A DNA stretch of 64,000 bases from DASVTR01 sp036387475 (GTDB lineage Bacteria > Acidobacteriota > Blastocatellia > Pyrinomonadales > Pyrinomonadaceae), in contig DASVTR010000024.1 in NCBI GenBank assembly GCA_036387475.1, positions 62,001 to 126,000 on the forward strand. Direction: 5' to 3'. The notes below the pieces were generated by a model, which ran no database searches, was not told the DNA's origin, and saw only the letters and a list, made by a program, of their open reading frames with translations. This document shows, piece after piece, positions 53,475 through 61,216 of this stretch. The position numbers and the translations under genes were made by a program. Each line of letters begins with the position of its first letter. Position 1 is the stretch's first letter.

Positions 53475-53500
53475 TGATTCAATAACTCATTGATTCATTT
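53471..53500. repeat. Single-arm heptad repeat E15
   Basis: TCATTGATTCAATAACTCAT and TGATTCAT form a short 7-nt tandem (TCATTGA, TTCAATA, ACTCATT, GATTCAT), without a second arm. Same word as E10. It lies between the MreB-like stop and the M50 start. Confidence 0.6.
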
Positions 53501-54613
53501 TTAACTTTCAAAAACACCGCTCTCCGTGTCAAGCAACGGAAACGGCTCATTGCGTGCGACGCGGCGCAGGAGCGGCGGCTCGTCGAAGAGTTGGGCGAGG
53601 CCGCGCACCGTTGCAAAGCGTGGCTCGTCCGCAACGCGCACTGTTAAGTTAGTCGCCGCCTGTAAATATTGCTCAAGGCCTTCGAGCAGTGAGCCTCCGC
53701 CCGTCAGGATAATTCCACGGTCAAAGATGTCTGCGGCCACCTCAGGTTGCAGTTGGGCCAGAGACTCTTTGACCTCTTCGGCAATCTTGTGCAGGACGGG
53801 TTGCGCGACCGCGTAAATCTCGCCCGCCGTCACGTCAATCGCTCCGGGGCTACCGGTCTGCACGTCGCGTCCCTTGACGGTCACGGCGCGCGACGAATCG
53901 AAAGGCTCTGTGGCCGAACCGAGTTCGATCTTCAATCGCTCGGCGGTCGGCGAGCCAATCGTCAGCCCGCGATAGCGGCGCAGGCGATCCGTAATGGCGG
54001 CTTCAATATCGGAGCTGCCTACTCTTTCGGCGTGCGCGTAAAGAATTGAGCCACTGGCGACGACGGCCACGTTGGTCGTGCTGCCGCCGATGTCAACGAC
54101 CGCCGCCGCGTGCTCGTCCGTGACGCGCACGCCAGCGCCAAGCGCCGCCGCCAAGCCTTCTTCAACCATGTAGACGCGACCGATGTGCGCTTGTTCGGCG
54201 GCACTTAGAAGCGCACGCTGCTCGACCTGTGTGACGCCGGACAGCACGCTCATCACGGCGCGGCGGCTGAAATGCGAAAGGCCGCTTCTGGCTTGCCGGA
54301 CGAAATGGCCGAGCATCGCCTGCGTTCTCTCGAAATCCGCGACAACCCCGTCAACGAGCGGTGCGATCACGGTCGTATCACGCGCCTCACGGCCCTGCAC
54401 AGCCCGCGCTTCGCGCCCGACCGCCACCACCTCGCCTGTTATTTTGTTGACTGCCACCACGGACGGCTCGTCAACCACCACTCCGCGCTGACGCACGGAG
54501 ATAATCGTGTTGGCCGAACCCATGTCAATCGCCATCGAATCGGAGATCAAATTGCGCAGCGCGCCGAAGCGCATCAGCGAACGGGTCTTGCGCATGAATG
54601 ATCTTGATTCCAT
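53501..54613 (-). CDS. MreB-like actin-family protein
   Basis: A 370-residue bacterial actin homologue. Nucleotide-binding blocks are AIDMGSANTIISV (phosphate 1), AAVVDIGGSTTNVAVVASGS (phosphate 2) and IILTGGGSLLEGLEQYL (adenosine). MSVLSGVTQVEQRAL and PLVDGVVADFERTQAML are MreB-type. It differs from canonical MreB at some positions (EEGLAAALGAG where EEPMAAAIGAG is usual), and mreC and mreD are not next to it, so it may be a paralogue rather than the main rod-shape MreB. The first start ATG 54613 adds about 25 residues before the actin core. C-terminal ES is near repeat E15. Confidence 0.86.
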   Translation of the reverse strand: MESRSFMRKTRSLMRFGALRNLISDSMAIDMGSANTIISVRQRGVVVDEPSVVAVNKITGEVVAVGREARAVQGREARDTTVIAPLVDGVVADFERTQAMLGHFVRQARSGLSHFSRRAVMSVLSGVTQVEQRALLSAAEQAHIGRVYMVEEGLAAALGAGVRVTDEHAAAVVDIGGSTTNVAVVASGSILYAHAERVGSSDIEAAITDRLRRYRGLTIGSPTAERLKIELGSATEPFDSSRAVTVKGRDVQTGSPGAIDVTAGEIYAVAQPVLHKIAEEVKESLAQLQPEVAADIFDRGIILTGGGSLLEGLEQYLQAATNLTVRVADEPRFATVRGLAQLFDEPPLLRRVARNEPFPLLDTESGVFES

Positions 54614-54651
54614 GACGATTAAATAATAACAGTTGCCGCGCTACAAACGGA

Positions 54652-54726
54652 GACAGGGACAGAAAAGTAAGGGAAAGGACGAAAACGAAACGAACTCTGC
54701 CCTTCCCTCTTCTCCCTGTCCCTGTC
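54652..54726. repeat. Heptad-like palindrome
   Basis: GACAGGGACAGAAAAGTAAG (54652 on) pairs with CCCTGTCCCTGTC near 54714-54726 and CCCTTCCC near 54700. The arms are degenerate and the period less clear than in other elements. Confidence 0.6.
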
Positions 54727-54893
54727 GTAACGCTTCAGCATCGCCCGGACTCAACTTCTCTGCCCGACGACTCTACTTCTTAGAAACCTTAAAGGAAGGA
54801 CAGCGTTGCCCGGCCTTTAAGACTTACCGAACTCCTGCACACGCAACACCGTAGCAACCACGAAGCCGCGCCGTAGCAACCACAGAAGCGAAA

Positions 54894-54975
54894 GGATGAA
54901 CGCGGAACGCTGAACGATGAACTGTAAATACATTGCTTTTCATTCATCGTTCAGCGTTCCTACTTCATCGTTTTC
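54894..54975. repeat. Heptad palindromic element E16
   Basis: Left arm 54894-54922 (GGATGAACGCGGAACGCTGA and on) and right arm 54940-54975 (CATTCATCGTTCAGCGTTCC and on). Loop TGTAAATACATTGCTTTT. It runs up to the cyclase stop codon. Same words as E4, E17 and E18. Confidence 0.88.
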
Positions 54976-56637
54976 TTATTCTGCTGCGCTGGCCTGCTGC
55001 CATTCGACTTCGTAGAGCGGCACGGGCTGCACGCGATTCTTGACGGTGATCGGCTCGCGCGGCTTGAGCGAGTAGCGCGTGCCAGCGAAGCGTGCCGTCT
55101 CCGCGCTCAGGAGAATTTGCCCGCCGAGCGCGTTTGATTCAAGGCGCGCGGCCAGATTAACCGTGTCGCCGATAGCCGTGTACTCCGAGCGGCGCTCCGA
55201 GCCGATGTAGCCGACGGTCGCCTCGCCCGTGTGCAGGCCAATGCCAACGCCGATTTCTGGAAAGCCTTCGGCCCGCAGTTCTTCGTTGATGCCGAGGATG
55301 CGACGCTGCATGGCGACGGTGGCGTTAAGCGCGTTGATTGCATCCTGCGGCGTCGCGGTCGGCGCGCCAAAGAGCGCCATCAAACCGTCACCGATATACT
55401 TGTCGAGCGTTCCGCCGTGCGCAAAGATAATGTCCGTCATTGCAGAGAAATATCTGTTGAGCAATTGCACGACCTTTTCGGGCTGCGCGTGCTCGGAGAG
55501 GCGAGTGAAGCCGCGTATGTCTGCGAAGAGCACGGTGATGGTCTGGTTGACGCCGCCGAGCTTGAAGCTTTCGGGATTTTCGAGCATCTGCTTGACGACG
55601 TATTCCGGCAGGAAGCGACCGTAGTTGGCGCGGGCGACTTCTTCACGCGCGAGGCGTTCGTGCGCGCGCACGTTCTCCACGGCGACCGCCGTTTGCGCGG
55701 CGACCGCCGTAATCAACTCCAGGTCGTCAGGCTTGAAGGCGGCAAACGGGTCGAGGCGGTCTGCGTAGAGCGCACCATGAACGCCGGATTCCGCGACGAG
55801 CGGCGCACAGATAGTCGAGCGCACGCCCTGCGAGACGATAGAATCAACTCCCGCGAACTGCGCTTCGGCAGCCGCGTCCTGCGAGAGCATAGCCACTTTG
55901 TCTCTCATCACCTTGCGTGTGATGGTGCGCCCGATGGTCAGCTTTTTGGCGTGCGCTGCCAGCTTTTCGTCGCGCGCACGCGTCGCTACAGGGTGCAACT
56001 CAATATCTTCCTGCCCGTCCCTGATCGTGGTTTCGGCAAGAAGCGCGACGACACGATCTGCGGGCGTCGCACGAAAGATGATGTCGGTCGCTTTGGCAAA
56101 GATGGCGTTGAGATCGAAGACGGAGCCGAGCGTCTTGCTCATCTCGTAAAGCTCTGCGAGAATCGTCGCCTTGCGTTGCAGCGATTCCATCTCCTTGTCG
56201 CGCGTTGCCATCGAAGGCTGCGCGCGCAAGACCTGCGACATCACGTCGTTGGCGGAGATGAGCATTTGCGTATGGCCGAGCGGCTTGTCGTCGTAGCGGA
56301 CGTGGGAGGCGCGCTCTTCGACCGGCTGTTCAAAGCGCAGGGTGCTCGCGCCAATCGTCACACGGTCGCCATGCGCGAGTTGATGTTCGTCGCGCGCCTC
56401 GCCGTTGATGAAGACCTTGTTGGCGCTGCGACGCAGTTGGCCGCCGATGTTGGCTCCATCAATAATCGTATAGGTGCTGTCGTTATCGCTTTTGATGTGC
56501 GCGTGATGGCGCGAAGCGCGCGGGTCGTCGAGAACGACCGTGTTGTCGGGCGCGCGTCCGATGGTGCAGGTCGCCTGCGGCGTCAGCGTATACTGCCATT
56601 CACGACCGCTCGCATCAATAATCTTCAGTAAGGGCAT
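54976..56637 (-). CDS. Adenylate/guanylate cyclase with FHA and GAF domains
   Basis: A 553-residue cytosolic signalling protein. An FHA domain (about 1-105) has GRAPDNTVVLDDPRASRHHA, a phosphothreonine-binding pattern. A GAF domain (about 165-330) includes TICAPLVAESGVHGALYADR and LITAVAAQTAVAVENVRAHE. A class III cyclase domain (about 370-545) has metal aspartates in VLFADIRGFTRLSEH and YIGDGLMALFG, and TVNLAARLES with the catalytic asparagine and arginine. ATG 56637 begins the FHA fold; an upstream frame to 56715 has no ribosome site. Phospho-peptide binding by FHA could link it to the Ser/Thr kinase class at 32.4 kb; this is inference. Confidence 0.93.
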   Translation of the reverse strand: MPLLKIIDASGREWQYTLTPQATCTIGRAPDNTVVLDDPRASRHHAHIKSDNDSTYTIIDGANIGGQLRRSANKVFINGEARDEHQLAHGDRVTIGASTLRFEQPVEERASHVRYDDKPLGHTQMLISANDVMSQVLRAQPSMATRDKEMESLQRKATILAELYEMSKTLGSVFDLNAIFAKATDIIFRATPADRVVALLAETTIRDGQEDIELHPVATRARDEKLAAHAKKLTIGRTITRKVMRDKVAMLSQDAAAEAQFAGVDSIVSQGVRSTICAPLVAESGVHGALYADRLDPFAAFKPDDLELITAVAAQTAVAVENVRAHERLAREEVARANYGRFLPEYVVKQMLENPESFKLGGVNQTITVLFADIRGFTRLSEHAQPEKVVQLLNRYFSAMTDIIFAHGGTLDKYIGDGLMALFGAPTATPQDAINALNATVAMQRRILGINEELRAEGFPEIGVGIGLHTGEATVGYIGSERRSEYTAIGDTVNLAARLESNALGGQILLSAETARFAGTRYSLKPREPITVKNRVQPVPLYEVEWQQASAAE

Positions 56638-57101
56638 AACAATTTTTGGGAAATTTCGAGCGGCGCTTTCCTTACAGCGGTTGCGCGCCTCTCTTGAGCG
56701 CAGGAGAAAAATCAAAGCCGTCAGACGCGGAGCAACTCCTGCGCGTCGTCAATACTCTTTGAATCCTATCAGTCTTTGGACAAAGCTGACAACCGTTTCG
56801 CACAACGGAAGAGGGCTGAAGAAACGAGGAACGATGAACGCGGAACGATGAAGTATAAGCAGCTAGTCTTTTATTCCGCGTTCATCGTTCCGCGTTCATC
56901 GTTTCTTCTCTCTGTCTCGTCTTGAAATAAACCGTAACTGTTAACCCAAACGTAATACCGTATTCATATCATCTTCAGTCCGCAGTCAGGACAAGCTGAG
57001 TTGCGGCGTGGGCGTTTCAGGCCACTAATCGCGGGCGTCCGCCATCGCTGCAACTCGCCGGACAATCGGTCTTCAATCTTCGCCGAAGGGACTTTCAAAA
57101 T
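56638..57101. other. Divergent intergenic region
   Basis: A 464-base gap between the cyclase (minus) and porin (plus) starts. It holds element E17 (56820-56908). The part after it (56909-57101) has a GAAGGG site 12 bases before the porin ATG but no clear promoter. Confidence 0.6.
56820..56908. repeat. Heptad palindromic element E17
   Basis: Left arm 56821-56852 (GAAACGAGGAACGATGAACG and on). Right arm 56872-56908 (TATTCCGCGTTCATCGTTCC and on). The loop contains CAGCTAGTCTTT, close to CAGCTTGTCTTT of E18. Confidence 0.9.
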
Positions 57102-58892
57102 ATGTTTCGATCAAAAGCTTTGCGAATCCTGTCGCTCTTTCTGCTGTGCTTGGGCCTTGCACATTCCGACGCCGCGCAAACCGCGACAACGACCGTTCGC
57201 CCGGCGGTCAACACTTCCAACGCAGCGCCCGACGGCCAACCGCCGCTCTCGGCCTCAGAGCTTGATGAAGTGCGTCGCCAGTTGCGCGAGCAACAGCAAG
57301 AGCTTGAGCGTCTGCGCTCGACCATCACGCAGCAATCGCAGTTGATAGAAAAGTTGCGCCAGCGCGTCGAGCAGACCGCTCAGCAGCAGCAGGACGCAAC
57401 CGCACCCGGCGCGGCGAAGCCCACCGAGATTGCCTCTACCGATGCGCTGCCCGCTGTTGATGCTGAGTCCAATTCCGGCAGCACGGGGCAGAAAACTCAA
57501 GCGGATGACCGTCTCAAGAGCGCCGAGGAGCAGATTAAAAAGACCAGCGAGGCGCTTGCACGTCAACTCGGCTCAATCACGTTTAGCGGCGATTTGCGCC
57601 TGCGCTATGAGGCTACCTACGGGCAGTTGAACGCTACGGCCAACTCGGATAATCCGGCGATTCTCGGCAACGAGCTATCGGCGCGCAATCGTTTTCGCAT
57701 CCGCGCACGGCTCAATATACGTGGGCGCATCGGCTCAGAGTTCGACTGGGGATTGCGTCTCGCCACGGGCAGCTTCGCCGATAACATCTCGACCAACCAG
57801 ACGCTGACAGATTTCTACAATCGCAAGCCCTTCGGCCTTGATAATGTTTACGTCGCTTGGACGCCAAAGCGCATGCCGGGCTTGCGCCTACAGGGCGGCA
57901 AGTTCGACGTGCCCTGGATACGCACAGAGATGACGATTGACAATGACCTCACCGTCGAAGGATTCAGCGAGACTTACTCACGCGTTTTCAAAAGCTCTGC
58001 GCTCAAGAATCTGACCTTCGTGGCGTGGCAACTCCCTTTTCTTGAGCGCAATTCCGCCTTTGTGCGCAGTGCTAACGGCACGGTCAATGTGGATGAATCG
58101 CGCCGCGCGGGCCGTGACCTGGCACTCTATGGCGCGCAACTGTACGCTCGCTTTGAGCCTTCCTCTACCGTTGCGCTGACGCTCTCGGTCGCAGACCTTT
58201 ATTTCAACGGCACACAGTTTATCTCGCCCGTTCAAGTCTTCGGCGCTAACCTGCAACTGCCCATTACAATCGTTATTCCGGCGACGGCTACCGCTCCGGC
58301 GCAGACCGTGACGGCGCAGGTTTCGATTCCGCGCGATTTGTTGGTCGCCGGTAACGCCAACCTAGGCGTCTCAATTGCCAGCAACAACGCGACGAACCGC
58401 GACGGGCGATTGTCTTCCGGCTACAATCTGATAGACCTCATCGGACGCCTTGACCTGACGCACAGCAAACGCTTTCCCGTCACGTTGCTGTTGAATTTCG
58501 TTACCAACACGCAGACGCGCGACGTTTCCGTAGCTGGGCCGGGCGGCTCAACTCGTTTCCTGCCCAACAATGAAAGCAACGGCTATTGGGCAGAGTTACA
58601 GGTGGGCAAGACGCGAGAGCGCGGCGACTTCATCTTCGGCTACACTTTCCTACGCATCGAAAAAGATGCCGTACTGACGCCGTTTAATTTCTCCGACGTA
58701 GCACAGCAATCCGACATGCGCGCTCATCGCTTCGTCTTCGGCTACGCCGCCGACCCGCGCGTCGTGCTTTCCTTGACGGGCATCGTCACACAACGCCCCA
58801 ACGGCCTGCTCGGAGTCTTCGGCACGACGCCTCCGGGTTCACTCAACACGCCGACCACCCGCTTGCAATTTGATACTATTTTTCGCTTCTGA
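57102..58892 (+). CDS. Putative outer-membrane porin with coiled-coil N-terminus
   Basis: A 596-residue exported protein. The signal peptide covers about 1-25 (ALRILSLFLLCLGLAHSDAA). A Gln/Glu-rich coiled coil (about 50-100, EVRRQLREQQQELERLRSTI) should link it to the cell wall or trimerise it. The rest is a beta-barrel with alternating strands, such as LRLRYEATYG, FRIRARLNIRGRIG and VYVAWTPKRMPGLRLQGGKF. It ends LQFDTIFRF with a C-terminal aromatic, the outer-membrane insertion signature. The type fits the putative porin (Porin_5-like) class. Start ATG 57102. It is divergent from the cyclase; the solute is unknown. Confidence 0.88.
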   Translation: MFRSKALRILSLFLLCLGLAHSDAAQTATTTVRPAVNTSNAAPDGQPPLSASELDEVRRQLREQQQELERLRSTITQQSQLIEKLRQRVEQTAQQQQDATAPGAAKPTEIASTDALPAVDAESNSGSTGQKTQADDRLKSAEEQIKKTSEALARQLGSITFSGDLRLRYEATYGQLNATANSDNPAILGNELSARNRFRIRARLNIRGRIGSEFDWGLRLATGSFADNISTNQTLTDFYNRKPFGLDNVYVAWTPKRMPGLRLQGGKFDVPWIRTEMTIDNDLTVEGFSETYSRVFKSSALKNLTFVAWQLPFLERNSAFVRSANGTVNVDESRRAGRDLALYGAQLYARFEPSSTVALTLSVADLYFNGTQFISPVQVFGANLQLPITIVIPATATAPAQTVTAQVSIPRDLLVAGNANLGVSIASNNATNRDGRLSSGYNLIDLIGRLDLTHSKRFPVTLLLNFVTNTQTRDVSVAGPGGSTRFLPNNESNGYWAELQVGKTRERGDFIFGYTFLRIEKDAVLTPFNFSDVAQQSDMRAHRFVFGYAADPRVVLSLTGIVTQRPNGLLGVFGTTPPGSLNTPTTRLQFDTIFRF

Positions 58893-58908
58893 TGCGGGGC
58901 AATAGATA

Positions 58909-58994
58909 AGAAACGATGAACGCGGAACGCGGAACGATGAATAAAGAACAGCTTGTCTTTCATTCATCCTTTAGCGTTCCGCGTTCATCGTTTT
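58909..58994. repeat. Heptad palindromic element E18
   Basis: Left arm 58909-58944 (GAAACGATGAACGCGGAACG and on, with GCGGAAC twice). Right arm 58960-58994 (CATTCATCCTTTAGCGTTCC and on). Loop contains CAGCTTGTCTTT. It lies just after the porin stop. Confidence 0.9.
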
Positions 58995-59098
58995 CACTGC
59001 GTTGAATCTTCCCTTCTCGAATAATAAAGCTTGACAGTGAGCGCCCTGCCAGCTTAGTTCTGTTCTGCAATTTCATTTCAACAGGGAGCGCCACTGTT

Positions 59099-59974
59099 AT
59101 GAACCACGACCATTTCATCGTGCCGCCGGGCAAGAAAATTCGTCTGAAGGATTACGACCCGAACTATACGGGGAACTACGAGACTAAGGACGAAGCGCTT
59201 GTAAAGTTGCAGGAAGACCAGCGGCGGCTGGCGAAATATCAGGACGTGCTCTATGCGCAGAACCAGCACTCTCTACTGATTATCTTTCAGGCGATGGACG
59301 CGGCGGGCAAAGACGGCGCAATCGAGCACGTCATGTCGGGCGTCAACCCGCAGGGCTGCCAGGTCTTCTCCTTCAAGCAGCCATCGTCCGAAGAACTCGA
59401 TCACGATTACCTCTGGCGCAGCAGTAAAGCGCTGCCGGAGCGCGGGCGCATTGGCATCTTCAATCGTTCGTATTACGAAGAAGTCCTGATCGTTCGCGTC
59501 CACCCGGAGATTCTGAATTTTCAACAACTGCCCCTCGACCTCAGAGACAAAAACATCTGGAAGCGCCGCTTTGAAGAGATCAACAACTTCGAGCACTACC
59601 TGACGAACAACGGCATCGTCGTCATCAAATTCTTCCTCAACGTTTCCAAAGAAGAGCAGAAGCGCCGCTTCCTCAAGCGCATTATGACGCCTGAAAAGAA
59701 CTGGAAATTTTCCCTCGGCGATGCGAAGGAGCGCGGCCACTGGGATCAATACATGGAAGCCTACGAGGACATGTTCAATCACACCAGCACCAAGCACGCC
59801 CCCTGGTACATTATCCCTGCCGACCACAAATGGTTCACGCGCGCGGCTGTCGCCGACGTGATTATCTCCAAGCTTAAATCTATGAAGCTCAGCTATCCGA
59901 CCGTCAGCGAGGAACACCGCCAGAGTTTACTCAAAGCCAAGGAGATGCTGGAAAATGAGGAGCGGGAGCAATAA
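59099..59974 (+). CDS. ppk2: Polyphosphate kinase 2 family protein
   Basis: A 291-residue PPK2, which transfers phosphate between polyphosphate and nucleotides (NDP or NMP). Walker A is IIFQAMDAAGKDGAIEHVMS (61-80). The lid and Walker B region has RSYYEEVLIVRVHPE. The histidine/aspartate-rich block KWFTRAAVADVII is typical. The C-terminal helices are of normal length. ATG 59099 has AGGGAG about 10 bases before it. A TTGACA hexamer at 59031-59036 lacks a good -10. CHAD and Ppx/GppA genes lie next to it, so the region forms a polyphosphate neighbourhood. Confidence 0.94.
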   Translation: MNHDHFIVPPGKKIRLKDYDPNYTGNYETKDEALVKLQEDQRRLAKYQDVLYAQNQHSLLIIFQAMDAAGKDGAIEHVMSGVNPQGCQVFSFKQPSSEELDHDYLWRSSKALPERGRIGIFNRSYYEEVLIVRVHPEILNFQQLPLDLRDKNIWKRRFEEINNFEHYLTNNGIVVIKFFLNVSKEEQKRRFLKRIMTPEKNWKFSLGDAKERGHWDQYMEAYEDMFNHTSTKHAPWYIIPADHKWFTRAAVADVIISKLKSMKLSYPTVSEEHRQSLLKAKEMLENEEREQ

Positions 59975-60008
59975 CTCTTCTTCCGAAGCACTGCGACGTA
60001 ACCAACAT

Positions 60009-61100
60009 TTAAGCTTCGCTTAACGCGGAATCGGAAGGCTCGCGCGCTTCTATGTCGGAAGCGACTGCTTCGGAGGCCGTCAGCGCGACGGGTGATAATT
60101 CGACGGAGGCTCGCGGTCGAGCGTCGAGGCTCGTGATAAGCTGTGCGAAGAAGTCTTCCGCTTCCCATTTATGCCAGCGCACGAGTGCGCCGCCGAAATG
60201 CTTCATACGCGCTTTGGCGAAGTGGCGCATCAGCCAGACGGCGGCGCTGCGTTTCTGCTCGCTTGTTCCGCCGCTTGCCGAATCGTCTACGCCCTGACGC
60301 TTTTGAAAGTCTCGCAGCATGTCGCCGAAGCCTTCGAGCCAGACATCCGCGTCGTGCAAATCGCCGAGCAAGGTTTGCAGTTCCGCGACCTCTTTGGCAT
60401 GTTCGGTGAGCGCTTCGCTCCAGCAAGAGGCAAACAATTCCATCGCATAGCGCAGCCTCTTGGCGGCAATACGCATCTCGTGCAGCGCATCCGTGTCGAA
60501 CGGGCGATAGAGACACGCGCTCAAATCACGCAACTCTTCAAGACGCGCAAGGATAATCTCGCGTCCGGCTTCGCTAAAACTCAACTCGGCGGCTGTCCTC
60601 TTTTTTCTCTTATGTGAGCGTCCGAGGTCAGTTGCCCGTTCGAGAGCAAAGCCAAAATCCGAACGCAGCCGGACAAGCTTCTCTTCCCCTATTGTTTTTG
60701 TGAGCACCGCACGGGCCGTCTCGCGCTCCGTCCGCCGCTCGTCCGTCAGTTCTGTAATGCCAGTTGAAATCTCTTCGGGCGCTTCCGTTTGCAGTTCTTC
60801 GAGCGCCATGATCGCTACATCCTGATCGCGCACCGCACCGAGCGTGTCGGCGACGCGCTTTAAATCGACGGCCACATCGCCCAGCGGACGCTCGCGCAGG
60901 TAGGGCTTGAAATCTCTCAACGCACTGCGCAGCCGACGCGAGGCGACGCGCATGTCATGCACACCCTCTATATCAGACCAATCAAGCGCCGCCGCGCGCA
61001 ACGCGCACATCTCTTCGAGCCGCGTCGAGAGCACCCGCCGAATCTCGCCGGCGGCGCTCCCATCACAATTCAATCCTTCGATTTCTTTAGCTTTAACCAT
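60009..61100 (-). CDS. CHAD domain protein
   Basis: A 363-residue helical protein of the conserved histidine alpha-helical domain family. CHAD domains bind inorganic polyphosphate. The two halves each carry the histidine/arginine motif: EGVHDMRVASRRLRSALRDF (about 45-65) and DALHEMRIAAKRLRYAMELF (about 200-220). Many lysines and arginines face the polyanion. The C-terminus is acidic and Ser/Ala-rich. Start ATG 61100. It converges with ppk2 (35 bases between stops) and is followed upstream by the Ppx/GppA gene on the same strand. Confidence 0.93.
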   Translation of the reverse strand: MVKAKEIEGLNCDGSAAGEIRRVLSTRLEEMCALRAAALDWSDIEGVHDMRVASRRLRSALRDFKPYLRERPLGDVAVDLKRVADTLGAVRDQDVAIMALEELQTEAPEEISTGITELTDERRTERETARAVLTKTIGEEKLVRLRSDFGFALERATDLGRSHKRKKRTAAELSFSEAGREIILARLEELRDLSACLYRPFDTDALHEMRIAAKRLRYAMELFASCWSEALTEHAKEVAELQTLLGDLHDADVWLEGFGDMLRDFQKRQGVDDSASGGTSEQKRSAAVWLMRHFAKARMKHFGGALVRWHKWEAEDFFAQLITSLDARPRASVELSPVALTASEAVASDIEAREPSDSALSEA

Positions 61101-61108
61101 AACGTACG

Positions 61109-61216
61109 GCAGAATTCAGGAGTCAGAATCCAGATGCCAGAATAAGAGGCTGCAACCCACTTTTATTTTACTCCTTCTTTTCTTCCTGTTTTTCTTTTCT
61201 TCTGAATTCTGTTTTT
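61109..61216. repeat. Heptad palindromic element E19
   Basis: Left arm 61110-61134 (GCAGAATTCAGGAGTCAGAA and on). Short right arm 61199-61214 (CTTCTGAATTCTG). The spacer segment 61139-61159 is the reverse complement of 1829-1849 in E2. It lies between the Ppx/GppA stop and the CHAD start. Confidence 0.85.

Larger units (their letters stand above)
54614..54975. other. Repeat-rich intergenic region
   Basis: A 362-base gap between the cyclase stop and the MreB-like start. It has no gene. It holds a palindrome (54652-54726), a CTTAAAGG/CCTTTAAG stem at about 54789-54822, a 22-bp-spaced direct repeat GTAGCAACCAC (54851 and 54873), and element E16 (54894-54975). Confidence 0.65.

Noticed and set aside
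55231..56631. 466-codon plus-strand open frame
   Set aside because: Antisense to the FHA-GAF-cyclase gene, whose domains are all intact on the other strand.
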